From Pontibacter coccineus (GTDB lineage: Bacteria; Bacteroidota; Bacteroidia; Cytophagales; Hymenobacteraceae): a stretch of DNA of 64,000 nucleotides. The translations under genes and the position numbers were made by a program. The notes below the pieces were generated by a model. It made no database searches. It worked only from the letters and a program-made list of their open reading frames with translations, and had not been told where the DNA came from. This document shows, in pieces, positions 16,338 through 25,230 of the stretch. The stretch is from positions 169,912-233,911 of the forward strand of contig NZ_JAUOTN010000008.1 in the NCBI RefSeq assembly GCF_030546575.1. The letters run 5' to 3'. How positions within the stretch are numbered: position 1 is the stretch's first letter; each line of letters begins with the position of its first letter.

Positions 16338-16715
16338 TTAAAGGGCTTTCAGTATAGCATAGAACAAGGCGGCCCAACCTATGATCAGGGCGGTTCCACC
16401 GATCGGGGTGATGGCACCCAGCCAGGTCATGCCTGTTAGAACGAGGGTATAGAGAGAGCCCGAGAAGATGAAGATACCGATCAGGAAAGCCCAGGCGGCA
16501 ATCTGCAGCGCAGGATGCTCTACTTTGAAAAGCAGCAGACCCACGGCCAGCAGTGCCAGGGTATGGTACATCTGGTATTTCACAGCCGTTTCAAACGTCT
16601 CGACACGGTTGGTGGCACGCAGCATGGGCGCCAGCGCATGCGCTCCGAAGGCACCGATCATCACACTAAGTGCTCCGAAGGCACTGGCTATTAGGAGTAT
16701 GGCTTTTTGAGTCAC
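16338..16715 (-). CDS. DUF423 membrane protein (YgdD-type)
   Basis: A 125-residue integral membrane protein with four predicted hydrophobic helices (about residues 5-25, 45-65, 70-90, 97-120). The opening ASAFGALSVMIGAFGAHAL and the block YQMYHTLALLAVGLL are typical for DUF423. Function is unknown. The reading frame starts with GTG at 16715. A GGTATAG motif directly follows its TAA stop. Confidence 0.92.
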   Translation of the reverse strand: MTQKAILLIASAFGALSVMIGAFGAHALAPMLRATNRVETFETAVKYQMYHTLALLAVGLLLFKVEHPALQIAAWAFLIGIFIFSGSLYTLVLTGMTWLGAITPIGGTALIIGWAALFYAILKAL

Positions 16716-16771
16716 GGGGTAGGTATATTTTGGTTGAATCAGACACTAATTTCCGACATAATTCCACCATT

Positions 16772-17689
16772 TCATAATTCCCGGTACAAGTTCGGGTAAT
16801 CCGAGATCAGTCCGTCCACGCCCATCTCTTTTAACCGCTGCATCTCCTGCAACTCATTGATGGTCCAGGGAACAACCTTCATCCCTTTTGCGTGGCAATC
16901 TTTGATCAGCTTTGGCGTGACGAGCCGGTAGTAGGGGCTGTAGATGTCAGGTATAAAACCCAGCGTTTCCAGGTTCTTGTTCAGGCCCGTCGCGTTCTCC
17001 ACCAGCAGCGACGTTTTAATGTGCGGGTAGCGCTGGCGCAGCACCTGCAGCGTGCGAACGTCAAACGACTGGATGATCACCCATTCGGCTATACCTTTTG
17101 CTTCGATCACCTCCATCAGCAAGTCCACAAACTCCTCTGGCGCGGGGTGCAGTTTGCCGTCGCCACTCGGCTTTGACTTGGTTTCGATGTTGTAGTATAC
17201 CTGCGGCAGGTTGTTCTGCTGCAGGTATACCTGCACCGAGTCGATCAGATCGGAGAGGAGGGGTTTGTAGGTAGGAAGCTTCTCCTGATGCGGAAACTTT
17301 GCGTAAAATTTCGAGCCTGCATCAAAGGTCCTGATAGTGGCATAGTCCAGCTGATAAAGGACATACTTGTGCTTGTCAGCGGGGGGGATTTCGCTGCCAT
17401 CGGGCAAAAGGTCATGCTCATGGTTGATGTACGGGTCATGCGACAAAACCACCTGCCCGTCTTTGGTGATGTGCGTGTCCATCTCCAGTGTGGTCACTCC
17501 CAACTCCAGGGCCCGGATCATGGCCGGAATGGTGTTTTCGGGCATCAGTCCGCGGGCACCCCGGTGGCCTTCCAGATCGAAAGCGGGCAGGTGGCGGACT
17601 GTGCTGTCAGGTATAGCGCCTTGTTGTGCAGGCATGGTACAGGAGCTTAGCAGGTATAGGAAAGGGGCAACAAGCAGGTTTTTGTGCAT
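16772..17689 (-). CDS. Glycerophosphodiester phosphodiesterase lipoprotein
   Basis: A 305-residue GDPD enzyme that hydrolyses glycerophosphodiesters to glycerol 3-phosphate and an alcohol. The signal peptide ends in LLSSC with the lipidated cysteine at residue 17, so it should be membrane-anchored in the periplasm. Catalytic elements are H42-R43 in GHRGARG, E51-N52, E69 and D71 (LEMDTHITKDG) and H84 in LSHDP. The C-terminal VVPWTINELQEMQRLKEMGV is also family-typical. The gene is monocistronic and contains several GGTATA motifs in its coding sequence. Confidence 0.94.
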   Translation of the reverse strand: MHKNLLVAPFLYLLSSCTMPAQQGAIPDSTVRHLPAFDLEGHRGARGLMPENTIPAMIRALELGVTTLEMDTHITKDGQVVLSHDPYINHEHDLLPDGSEIPPADKHKYVLYQLDYATIRTFDAGSKFYAKFPHQEKLPTYKPLLSDLIDSVQVYLQQNNLPQVYYNIETKSKPSGDGKLHPAPEEFVDLLMEVIEAKGIAEWVIIQSFDVRTLQVLRQRYPHIKTSLLVENATGLNKNLETLGFIPDIYSPYYRLVTPKLIKDCHAKGMKVVPWTINELQEMQRLKEMGVDGLISDYPNLYREL

Positions 17690-17799
17690 GCGAATATTTT
17701 AGCAGTAAAGTAGGCGAATCCACAGGCAAGGCTATACCTTTTACCCGTTAAGAAATCGTTAAGTCTTCTACCTGCCTGTTACCTTGTTTCTACTGCGGC

Positions 17800-18255
17800 T
17801 TATTCGTCTTCGCCTTCCAGCGCTTCGATCACCTGCTCTTCGAATTCATCCTGGCTGTCGTACTGCGTGAATTCCAGGGTCTTGCCTTTTTGCTTCAGTT
17901 CGTGCAGCACATCCAGTGCCACCACCAGCGGCTCCATTTCGCGACCGATCAGACTTGCATCCCAATCCGAACCGAGCAGCAGTTGGTCACCGTACATGCC
18001 CACGCACCAGTTCTCCAAAAACTCAACCAAGGTGATGGATTCCGGCGTGTAATCCTTCCAGTCATCTTCGGCACAAGTTTTGGCACCTGCTGCGTCGGAC
18101 CAGAACAGGATCACCTCTGCGTCTTCAAACTCGGCAGAACTGGAAGTTGCCCAGGTTTCGTCGTGTGTCAGGCCCCAAACGCTCTCTGATTCGACGATGC
18201 GCTGAATGAATTTTCTGTAATTGGCCTCCATGTTCTCGTTGGTGTTCTCTTGCAT
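17800..18255 (-). CDS. DUF2750 domain protein
   Basis: A 151-residue acidic cytoplasmic protein of the DUF2750 family, with the characteristic succession VWGLTHDETWATSSS, ILFWSDAAGA and FLENWCVGMYGDQLLLGSDW. Function unknown. It may start at the ATG at 18255 or at the Met nine residues later, which starts nearer the conserved part. It lies 42 bases downstream of the YggS gene on the same strand and may be cotranscribed with it. Confidence 0.82.
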   Translation of the reverse strand: MQENTNENMEANYRKFIQRIVESESVWGLTHDETWATSSSAEFEDAEVILFWSDAAGAKTCAEDDWKDYTPESITLVEFLENWCVGMYGDQLLLGSDWDASLIGREMEPLVVALDVLHELKQKGKTLEFTQYDSQDEFEEQVIEALEGEDE

Positions 18256-18297
18256 GGTGATGGTTGGTTTAATGTGAAAGGATGGTGTAAGGTATGA

Positions 18298-18984
18298 TTA
18301 TTTGTTGTAATTGCGAGCGCCAAATATGCCGCTGCCCACGCGTATAAGCGTACTTCCTTCAGCTACAGCGAGTTCCCAATCGGACGTCATGCCCATCGAG
18401 ATTTCCTTGAAGTCTTCGCTGGCGGCGAAGAATGTTTCTTTAAGCTTTTCAAAGTATCCTCTCAGGGTTTGGAATTCACTTCGGAGTTTTTCCTGGTTGT
18501 CGGTGTTGGTGGCAATGCCCATCACACCAGTAATACGGATAAAGTGCATGTTGCGGTACTCGTCACTTTGCAGCAGCGCAACGGCCTCATCATAGCTCAT
18601 GCCAAACTTGGTTTCCTCGTCGGCAATGTCGAATTGCAGCATGCAGTTAACGGGCAAAGTCCGGTTAAACTGCTCCGCTCTTTTGTTGATCTCAACCAGC
18701 AATTTCAGGCTGTCTACCGACTGGATGGTGTCGATGAACTGTGCGATCTGTTTTACCTTGTTTGTCTGCAGGTGCCCGATCAGGTGCCAGGCGATGTCGT
18801 GCGGCAAAAGATCACGCTTTTCCAGCAATTCCTGCACTTTGTTCTCCCCGAAAATGCGATGCCCGGCATCGTAGGCCTCCATGATCTTTTCAGGAGAATG
18901 TGTTTTGGAAACAGCTACCAGACGACAGGGTGTACTGCGAAGCGTCTCATCAAAAAAACGAATATTATCAGCAATTTCAGACAT
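18298..18984 (-). CDS. YggS/PLPBP family pyridoxal phosphate homeostasis protein
   Basis: A 228-residue PLP-binding TIM barrel related to the N-terminal domain of alanine racemase. The PLP lysine is K27 in LVAVSKTHS. Further hallmarks are RIFGENKVQE, WHLIGHLQTNKV, and the phosphate-binding end STLIRVGSGIFGARNY. The protein buffers and delivers PLP and has no known catalytic activity. The gene is probably first in a unit with DUF2750. Confidence 0.96.
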   Translation of the reverse strand: MSEIADNIRFFDETLRSTPCRLVAVSKTHSPEKIMEAYDAGHRIFGENKVQELLEKRDLLPHDIAWHLIGHLQTNKVKQIAQFIDTIQSVDSLKLLVEINKRAEQFNRTLPVNCMLQFDIADEETKFGMSYDEAVALLQSDEYRNMHFIRITGVMGIATNTDNQEKLRSEFQTLRGYFEKLKETFFAASEDFKEISMGMTSDWELAVAEGSTLIRVGSGIFGARNYNK

Positions 18985-19078
18985 AGTTTTATGTAGTGTA
19001 ATCTTAGTAAATATCGCACTTATACAAAGCAGGTATAGGTTACTGCAGGCAAAGGTTTAAAGCACCAGCTATACCTTT

Positions 19079-19124
19079 TCCCAACTTTCTAACTTTATAA
19101 TTTCCAACCTTTCTAACTTTTCAA
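19079..19124. repeat. Low-complexity CTTTCTAAC intergenic repeat
   Basis: The sequence CCAACTTTCTAACTTT is followed by CCAACCTTTCTAACTTT, echoing the spacer at 14284-14320. It lies between the 3' end of batA and yggS. No clear left arm is seen here. Confidence 0.45.
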
Positions 19125-19129
19125 TCTTC

Positions 19130-20161
19130 CTAGTCTTCCAGCACGTTGGTCATAAAGGTGTTTTTCAGCAGCATCCACACGACCAGCAGCAACAGGGCCC
19201 ACTTCAGGTATACCTGATAGTAGTCGTAGGTGTCGCGGAAGCGCTTCTCACGTACCTCCGTTTTCTCATACCGGTCGATGTTCTGGAAAATTTCCTGCAA
19301 CCCGTCGCGCGAGTCGGCTCTGAAGAACTGGCCTTCGCCTGTTTCCGAAATATCACGCAGGCTTTTTTCGTCTAACTGCGTTTCTACTAACAAGGTTTTG
19401 CCATTGGCATCCACATCATAGGGCACCAGGCCGTCTTTTCCTATACCGATTGTGTATACCTTGATCTGGTGCGCGTATGCCAGGCGGGCCGCCATATGCG
19501 GATCCAGACTGCCTGCCGTGTTCTCTCCATCGCTGATCAGTATGGCTACTTTACTCTTTGCATTGGAGTCGCGCATGCGGTTGATGGCTACGGCAAGGGC
19601 GCTGCCAATGGCCGTGCCATCATCAGATATCATCCCGTTTTCGATGGAGCGGATGCTCTCGCGTAGCAGTTCATAGTCAGTGGTGAGCGGAGCCAGGGAA
19701 TAGGCATCGCCGGCAAAGACCACCACACCGATGCGGTCGGCCACGCGGCCGTTAATGAAGTTGATGGCCACCTCTTTGGCTGCTTCCAGGCGGCTCGGCT
19801 TGATGTCCTGCAGCTCCATGGAGCCCGACACGTCCATGACCAGTACAATGTCTATACCTTCGGCCGTTTGCTCTACCTGTTCGTTTATACGCTGCGGTCG
19901 GGCCAGCGCCAGCAGCACGAGCATCACAAACATCATGTAGATAATTTCCGGAACAAAACGGAGCAGACTTGACCATTGCCAACGCACGGTGCCCTCGAAC
20001 ATGGCCATGTCCAGCTTACTGCGCGACTTGAGTCGGAACAAACCTTTGAGCAGGAAAAGGAGGGGCACCACCGGCAGGGCATACAGCACCAGCGGGTATA
20101 CCCAGTCAAAGGAGCGCATCGTACTCAGGCTAAACCATTCCAGGCTCAGCCAGTCTAGCAT
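19130..20161 (-). CDS. batA: BatA-type vWA domain membrane protein
   Basis: A 343-residue membrane protein with two hydrophobic helices near the N-terminus (about 23-43 and 70-88), a vWA domain with complete MIDAS D110-V-S-G-S in VMDVSGSM, and a final helix near residue 318. BatA belongs to the Bacteroides aerotolerance cluster, and homologues work with MoxR ATPases in envelope stress. The ATG at 20161 follows the upstream gene's TGA by one base; an alternative ATG at 20182 would overlap it by 20. No batB, batC or batD follows: the next features are a repeat spacer and yggS. Confidence 0.9.
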   Translation of the reverse strand: MLDWLSLEWFSLSTMRSFDWVYPLVLYALPVVPLLFLLKGLFRLKSRSKLDMAMFEGTVRWQWSSLLRFVPEIIYMMFVMLVLLALARPQRINEQVEQTAEGIDIVLVMDVSGSMELQDIKPSRLEAAKEVAINFINGRVADRIGVVVFAGDAYSLAPLTTDYELLRESIRSIENGMISDDGTAIGSALAVAINRMRDSNAKSKVAILISDGENTAGSLDPHMAARLAYAHQIKVYTIGIGKDGLVPYDVDANGKTLLVETQLDEKSLRDISETGEGQFFRADSRDGLQEIFQNIDRYEKTEVREKRFRDTYDYYQVYLKWALLLLVVWMLLKNTFMTNVLED

Positions 20162-20162
20162 G

Positions 20163-21074
20163 TCATTGCTTATTCCTAGCATTTCCGGTTATTTCGCGGT
20201 GTGTTTTGTAGCGACTGCGGGCAAAACGGCGCAGCATGCTCAAGGCCTGGTTTGTTTCCTGATCGGGTTCGGCCGTGACGTTGCCGTAAATGGCTTTGTC
20301 GCACAGGCGCAGCGCCAGGTTCACCTGTTCGTCATCGTTGTAGTATTCCACAATCTCCTTGGTGGTGAAAGAATTAATAGCGCTTCGCTCCAGTTTGGTC
20401 AGGTAGTTCTTCCAAAGCGACACAGCCTTTTCCATGCTGGTCGGTACCCCCGTTTTCACGAAGCGGTCGACGTGGGAGTTATACCTGGAGTTGAAGTACA
20501 GGTGGTCTTTGCGAAGGCGGTATAGCTGGTACTTGATCTTGATCGTTTGTCCGAACACCAGCCAAACCAGCGCAATAAAAGCAGCAATGGTTACGATCCA
20601 AAGCACCAGAATAGGCCAGTCGAAACGTTCCTCTACCTGCGCCAGCGTAGTTTCTGTGCGGAGCTGAAGCGGCGTGGAAACTTCCTGCACCAACTGGCGC
20701 AACACCACCGACTGCTTTGGCGACACGACCTGCAGCGTATCCTTGCCCTGCAACACAATGGCCGGCAGTTCAAGCGACTGCACGGGCGCAGTATCAAAGG
20801 TGCGCAAGGTATACACGGTGCTGTCTGTGCTGATACCTGCGCGCGTGGCGGTCGGGTAGTATTCCTGTCGCACCAGTTCAAAGGGAGCAAAGTTATAGCT
20901 GGAGTCTGGCAGTATGACTTCCTGGGCAGCCGGGTGCCGGTGCACCAGGGTATAGCGTACGAGCTCCCCGATATACACGGAGTCTTTACTGAAGCCTCCA
21001 TCTGGCGGAAGCAACTGCTGCGCCTGCGTGCCAACGGAAATCAAGCAAAAGAATATAAGCAGAGTATTACGCAC
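20163..21074 (-). CDS. BatD/DUF4381-like membrane protein of the Bat cluster
   Basis: A 303-residue protein with a signal peptide (ending near VGTQA, QQL), a beta-rich periplasmic domain of about 150 residues, one transmembrane helix (WPILVLWIVTIAAFIALVWL) and a basic cytoplasmic tail of about 110 residues. This layout matches the BatD-like or DUF4381-like gene found between DUF58 and batA in Bacteroidota. I chose the GTG at 21074, which overlaps the DUF58 stop (GTGCGTAA), implying coupled translation; a longer frame to 21128 adds residues with no signal-peptide logic. Exact function is unknown. Confidence 0.75.
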   Translation of the reverse strand: MRNTLLIFFCLISVGTQAQQLLPPDGGFSKDSVYIGELVRYTLVHRHPAAQEVILPDSSYNFAPFELVRQEYYPTATRAGISTDSTVYTLRTFDTAPVQSLELPAIVLQGKDTLQVVSPKQSVVLRQLVQEVSTPLQLRTETTLAQVEERFDWPILVLWIVTIAAFIALVWLVFGQTIKIKYQLYRLRKDHLYFNSRYNSHVDRFVKTGVPTSMEKAVSLWKNYLTKLERSAINSFTTKEIVEYYNDDEQVNLALRLCDKAIYGNVTAEPDQETNQALSMLRRFARSRYKTHREITGNARNKQ

Positions 21075-21948
21075 TTTTTTTGGACGTTCGGTTACGGAGG
21101 CGGAACAGATTGACCAGTTGCATGACATAGTCTTCGTTGGCCTGTATGGCCAGGTAATTGGCCTGGTATTTCTGACAGATCCTGATCACTCTGTCCTGGT
21201 TCTGTTTGTACTGGGCAAAATAATGCTCTTTAAATTCGGCGCCTGAGGTGTTGAGCCAGATCGTTTTCCCCGTTTCTTTATCAACCACCGGCACAATGCC
21301 CAGACTTGGCATGTTGCGCTCACGCAGGTCGAGCAGCTGAATCACGATCAGGTCGTGTTTCTTCGCGAGCATGGCCAGCTCTCTCTCATAGTTCACATCA
21401 ATGAAATCGGAGATCAGCAGGATAATGCTGCGGCGCTTGACAATGTCCAGGGTTAGTTTGATGCCGGCAGCGAGGTTGGTTTTCACCGATTTCGGCTTCA
21501 GCTCGTGCAGCGCCTTGATCAAGGTATAAGCCTGCTCGATGCCTTTGGCGGGCTTGATGTACTTCTCTTTCTGATCACTGAAGCAGATGATCCCGATCTG
21601 GCTTTGCTGGCGGGCGGCAGCGAGCGCAAGTACGCCGCATATCTCTTTTCCGACATCCAGTTTGTGCTGGCGACCTGTGCCCACGGTTTGTGAGGCGCTT
21701 ACATCCAGCATCAGAAAAACGGACTGTTCTTTTTCCTCCCGGTAAGTTTTAACGAAGGTTCCCTGCCCTTTGGCCGATACGTGCCAGTCGATCGAGCGCA
21801 CATCGTCGCCGTACTGATAGGCGCGCACGTCATCAAACTCCAGCCCCGTTCCTTTAAAAACAGAGTGGAAGTCGCCCTGCATCTGGGTGTTGATGGCTTT
21901 GCGAATGCGTATTTCGTACTTGCGCAGCTTTTGAACAAGTTCCTTCAT
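21067..21948 (-). CDS. DUF58 domain protein of the Bat cluster
   Basis: A 293-residue DUF58 protein. The signature GTGLEFDDVRAYQYGDDVRS and IDWHVSAKGQGTFVKTYREE is at residues 33-71, and a vWA-like metal site follows at D82-x-S84-x-S86 in LMLDVSASQ. It opens the cluster DUF58 - BatD-like - BatA with an 8-base overlap to the second gene. The MoxR AAA+ ATPase that normally precedes it is missing; upstream is the divergent DUF4296 gene. The ATPase partner must be encoded elsewhere if it exists. Confidence 0.92.
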   Translation of the reverse strand: MKELVQKLRKYEIRIRKAINTQMQGDFHSVFKGTGLEFDDVRAYQYGDDVRSIDWHVSAKGQGTFVKTYREEKEQSVFLMLDVSASQTVGTGRQHKLDVGKEICGVLALAAARQQSQIGIICFSDQKEKYIKPAKGIEQAYTLIKALHELKPKSVKTNLAAGIKLTLDIVKRRSIILLISDFIDVNYERELAMLAKKHDLIVIQLLDLRERNMPSLGIVPVVDKETGKTIWLNTSGAEFKEHYFAQYKQNQDRVIRICQKYQANYLAIQANEDYVMQLVNLFRLRNRTSKKSA

Positions 21949-22007
21949 AGGGTAGGGGCTTTGCCTCAGATTTTAAAATTAGGACATATTCCCGTAATAT
22001 TACATTC

Positions 22008-22418
22008 GTGAAACGAATTTTATACCTACTTTCCTTTGTCGTGCTGGCTGGCTGCGGCCAAAGTCCTGAAAAGCGACCTGCTGACCTACTGCCCGAACAG
22101 AAGATGGTGCAGATACTGGCCGATGTGCATATCGCCGAATCCCGCATCGAAACGCACGTTATGTACCCGGATACCGCGCTGATGGTCTTCAACAAAGAGC
22201 AACAGCATATTCTGGCGGAGCATGGCGTTACACAGGAAGACTTTCGCAAGACCTACCGTTACTACCTGACCCACCTCGCGCAGATGGACAAACTCTACGA
22301 GATTATCCTGGACACCCTGAGCGTGCGCGAAGCCAAACTGCGCGCCACCGACTCAACCAGTGTTGCGCCAGGCCAACCTCCGGTGCCTATACTGGAAGGT
22401 ATGAAGCAAGCTTATTAG
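22008..22418 (+). CDS. DUF4296 lipoprotein
   Basis: A 136-residue lipoprotein with the lipobox LAGC and lipidated C16. The body ADLLPEQKMVQILADVHIAE and HGVTQEDFRKTYRYYL is characteristic of DUF4296, a Bacteroidota-specific family of unknown function. The start codon is GTG. It is divergent from the Bat cluster with 59 bases between starts, and its stop lies one base from the stop of the converging csaA gene. Confidence 0.9.
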   Translation: MKRILYLLSFVVLAGCGQSPEKRPADLLPEQKMVQILADVHIAESRIETHVMYPDTALMVFNKEQQHILAEHGVTQEDFRKTYRYYLTHLAQMDKLYEIILDTLSVREAKLRATDSTSVAPGQPPVPILEGMKQAY

Positions 22419-22419
22419 G

Positions 22420-22776
22420 CTATATGAGCTTACTACCGTTTGGCACGGGACCAGCCGGCTGCGCCAGCACGATATCTCCGTTCTCGTCGGCAAAGCCTGT
22501 CACTAGCACCTCCGACATATATTTCCCGATCTGCTTGTTCCCCAGGTTGGTCACGCACAGCACCTGCTTTCCGGGTAGTTCATCCAGGGTATAGTGCTTC
22601 GTGATCTGAGCGCTCGATCTTTTTAAGCCCAACGGACCCAGATCGACCAGGAGTTTGTAGGCGGGCTTACGCGCTTCCGGAAATTCGGTGGCTTCCACAA
22701 TAGTGCCCACTCTTATATCTGTCTCTTCAAAATGTTGCCACGATATGGTCGGCATGGCCTGTGCGGAGGTATGCAT
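22420..22776 (-). CDS. csaA: CsaA-type tRNA-binding domain protein
   Basis: A 118-residue stand-alone OB-fold tRNA-binding domain, like CsaA and the C-terminal part of bacterial MetRS. The core runs from DIRVGTIVEA through LLVDLGPLGLKRSSAQIT to VLCVTNLGNKQIGKYMSEVLV. Members are proposed chaperone or tRNA-binding factors. ATG at 22776 is my choice; ATG at 22755 is also possible. Its 3' end abuts the DUF4296 stop with no visible terminator, so transcripts may overlap. Confidence 0.9.
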   Translation of the reverse strand: MHTSAQAMPTISWQHFEETDIRVGTIVEATEFPEARKPAYKLLVDLGPLGLKRSSAQITKHYTLDELPGKQVLCVTNLGNKQIGKYMSEVLVTGFADENGDIVLAQPAGPVPNGSKLI

Positions 22777-22958
22777 GGGTTTGTCTGTTTTTCTCCCCAA
22801 GTTAAGGATTCTGTTTTAAAATAACCTGTACAGTGACTTGCTGCCGGCTCCTTCGGTAACATTAGGATTATAGCCGCGTATCCTATGCAACTGGCTTTCT
22901 TACTGTTAAAAAAGCTTAAAGTATAAGCCGGCGAAGCTATTGCAAAACCTTAAAAACT

Positions 22959-24503
22959 ATGAAAAGAGAATCTGGAGCAAGTTTACCCGTGTGGGTGGAG
23001 AATATAACGATGCCTGTTACGAATCCCCTCGTCGACAACATCCGATGTGATGTGTGCATTGTCGGTGCAGGTATAGCAGGTGTTACCACGGCCTATCTAT
23101 TGGCCAAAGAGGGGCGCGATGTTGTGTTGCTGGAGGCCAAAGAAATAGGCGGGGGCGAAACAAGCCGCACAACGGCTCACCTGTCCAATGCGCTGGATGA
23201 GCGGTTCGATGAATTGATCCGCCTGCACGGAGTGGACGGTGCCCGACTGGCTGCCCAAAGCCACGGAAAGGCAATCGACAAGATCGAAGAAATCATAAAG
23301 GATGAAAAAATAGACTGTGATTTTGCACGGGTGGACGGTTACCTCTTTGCCACGGACAACAAGCAGCAGGATGACCTGATGAAGGAGTTGGAGGCGCTGC
23401 AGAAAATAGGCTGGCTGGATGTGGTGCTGCGCAAGCACAGTCCGCTGGGGACCCTGACAGACTTTCCATGCCTGCAATACCCCAACCAGGCGCACTTTCA
23501 CGTCCTGAAATACCTGTCTGCTTTGGCAAATGCCTTTATCAGGGAGGGTGGCCGCATCTTTACCAAAACCAAGGTGGAGCGTTTTGAAACAGGCCCGGTT
23601 GTATCGGCTGTCTCAAAAGAAGGGCATGCCGTAGCGGCCAACCACCTGGTCGTGACGACAAACACGCCGATCAACGACATGGTGACGATGCACACAAAAC
23701 AAGCCCCTTACCGAACTTACGCCATCGGGCTTGCCGTGCGGCAGGGCGAGGTGCCAGATGCGCTGTATTGGGACATGGAAGATCCTTATCACTATGTACG
23801 GTTGCTGAAAGGCAAAACAGGCGGTGAGGACGCAGAGGACCTGGACCTGCTGATCGTAGGGGGCGAGGACCATAAAACAGGGCAGGGCGATCACCTGAGT
23901 GAGCGATTCGAATCGCTTGAGCGCTGGACCCGCAAGCATTTCCCAATGGCAAAAGAAGTGGTATATCGCTGGTCGGGCCAGGTGATGGAGCCTGTCGATG
24001 GATTGGGTTTCATAGGTCGCAATCCGGGGGATTCTGAAAATATTTATATTGCCACTGGTGACTCGGGCCACGGCATGACAAACAGCACGATTGCCGGTAT
24101 GCTGCTCACCGACCTGTTACAGGGAAGGCCGAACCCATGGGAAAAGCTCTACGACCCAAGCCGTAAGAATACCCAATCGGTGGGTGAGTTTTTGAAGGAG
24201 AACATCAACGTCGCCGCCCAGTTCAAGGACTTCGTGACTCCCGGAGAGGTGAAAGATCCAATGGAAGTAATGCCTGGGACGGGAAAAATCATGCGCAAAG
24301 GTATGAGCAAGGTGGCCGTTTACTGCGACCAGGATGGCGTGCGGCACCAGTGTTCGGCGGTGTGCACACACATGGGTTGTGTGGTGCACTGGAACGAAGT
24401 AGAAAGCTCCTGGGACTGTCCTTGCCACGGCTCCCGTTTTGATCCCTTTGGCAGGGTGATGACCGGTCCGGCGTCCAAAGACCTGGGTCCGGTAGAAGAA
24501 TAA
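22959..24503 (+). CDS. FAD-dependent oxidoreductase with C-terminal Rieske domain
   Basis: A 514-residue fusion. Residues 29-400 are a DAO-type flavoprotein with dinucleotide motif G36-A-G-I-A-G41 and the later FAD block NIYIATGDSGHGMTNS. Residues 425-514 are a Rieske [2Fe-2S] domain with ligands C469, H471 (CTHMGC) and C487, H490 (CPCHGSRF). No signal peptide is seen. The same domain order occurs in a widespread bacterial family of unknown substrate. The gene stands alone with its own strong terminator; an electron-transfer partner is not nearby. Confidence 0.93.
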   Translation: MKRESGASLPVWVENITMPVTNPLVDNIRCDVCIVGAGIAGVTTAYLLAKEGRDVVLLEAKEIGGGETSRTTAHLSNALDERFDELIRLHGVDGARLAAQSHGKAIDKIEEIIKDEKIDCDFARVDGYLFATDNKQQDDLMKELEALQKIGWLDVVLRKHSPLGTLTDFPCLQYPNQAHFHVLKYLSALANAFIREGGRIFTKTKVERFETGPVVSAVSKEGHAVAANHLVVTTNTPINDMVTMHTKQAPYRTYAIGLAVRQGEVPDALYWDMEDPYHYVRLLKGKTGGEDAEDLDLLIVGGEDHKTGQGDHLSERFESLERWTRKHFPMAKEVVYRWSGQVMEPVDGLGFIGRNPGDSENIYIATGDSGHGMTNSTIAGMLLTDLLQGRPNPWEKLYDPSRKNTQSVGEFLKENINVAAQFKDFVTPGEVKDPMEVMPGTGKIMRKGMSKVAVYCDQDGVRHQCSAVCTHMGCVVHWNEVESSWDCPCHGSRFDPFGRVMTGPASKDLGPVEE

Positions 24504-24517
24504 CCTAGACAGAGTTT

Positions 24518-24563
24518 ATCAGAAAGCCCTGCTTTGCGGTTCCGTAAAGCAGGGCTTTCTGAT
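24518..24563. terminator. Bidirectional terminator
   Basis: Perfect 18-bp arms ATCAGAAAGCCCTGCTTT/AAAGCAGGGCTTTCTGAT flank a 10-base loop, between the FAD/Rieske gene and the converging DUF922 gene. Confidence 0.85.
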
Positions 24564-24570
24564 TGATGGC

Positions 24571-25158
24571 TTATTTCCAGGCGTCCAACTCCTGCAGGCG
24601 CTGTGCTATGCGGTCGTTCCAATCCTGCTGTACCTGGATGTCTATTCCGTGGCGGGATGCTTTATCGAACTGATCCTGCTCCGCTTTCCAGGCCTTGAAT
24701 GCGTCACCGACCGTGCTATTGAGGTTTGTCTTCAGGTTGCCACACGACATCCCAAGTTCCTTCAACTCACGGCGCAGCATGCGGGCATGCACTTCGGTGA
24801 GGTCAAAGTGCAGCTGCTCATGTGCCAGCAGCTTCTCCGACTTTTTGTTCTTCGACCAGGACTCTCCCGGCAGGAACACACATTTCACCTCGTAGTAAAA
24901 CGTATTGTCTTTGCAACGGGCGTCCACGGCCAGGTTGGCGGCCGTGAGGGCGTGGTGGGGATTGGTAGACTCGGGTGTTCCCCTGAAATCTTCCCAGTTC
25001 AACTTCCGGGTGGCAGACCAGGCCAGCTGTTCTGTATTAGAAACGCTGTGACTGGCTTTGTTCGGAATAATAATACTAGTAGACGGCGAACCGGCTGGGG
25101 TAGGATACGGCATAAGTATACCTACCAATAGGCTAAGGAGTAGAGTAATGATAAACAT
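24571..25158 (-). CDS. DUF922 secreted Zn-dependent protease-like protein
   Basis: A 195-residue exported protein with an N-terminal signal or anchor (MFIITLLLSLLVGIL). The DUF922 domain has the zinc motif HEQLH at residues 113-117, preceded by NWEDFRG and FLPGESW. Family members are predicted metal-dependent peptidases, none well characterised. Whether the N-terminus is cleaved is unclear. It is on the same strand as the MATE gene, which lies upstream with a 72-base gap. Confidence 0.87.
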   Translation of the reverse strand: MFIITLLLSLLVGILMPYPTPAGSPSTSIIIPNKASHSVSNTEQLAWSATRKLNWEDFRGTPESTNPHHALTAANLAVDARCKDNTFYYEVKCVFLPGESWSKNKKSEKLLAHEQLHFDLTEVHARMLRRELKELGMSCGNLKTNLNSTVGDAFKAWKAEQDQFDKASRHGIDIQVQQDWNDRIAQRLQELDAWK

Positions 25159-25230
25159 CGGCTAAAAGTTTAAAAAGTCTCTATCGGCGCAACACTGTCA
25201 CCTGTAAATAGGTGCCACTATTGCATTATT

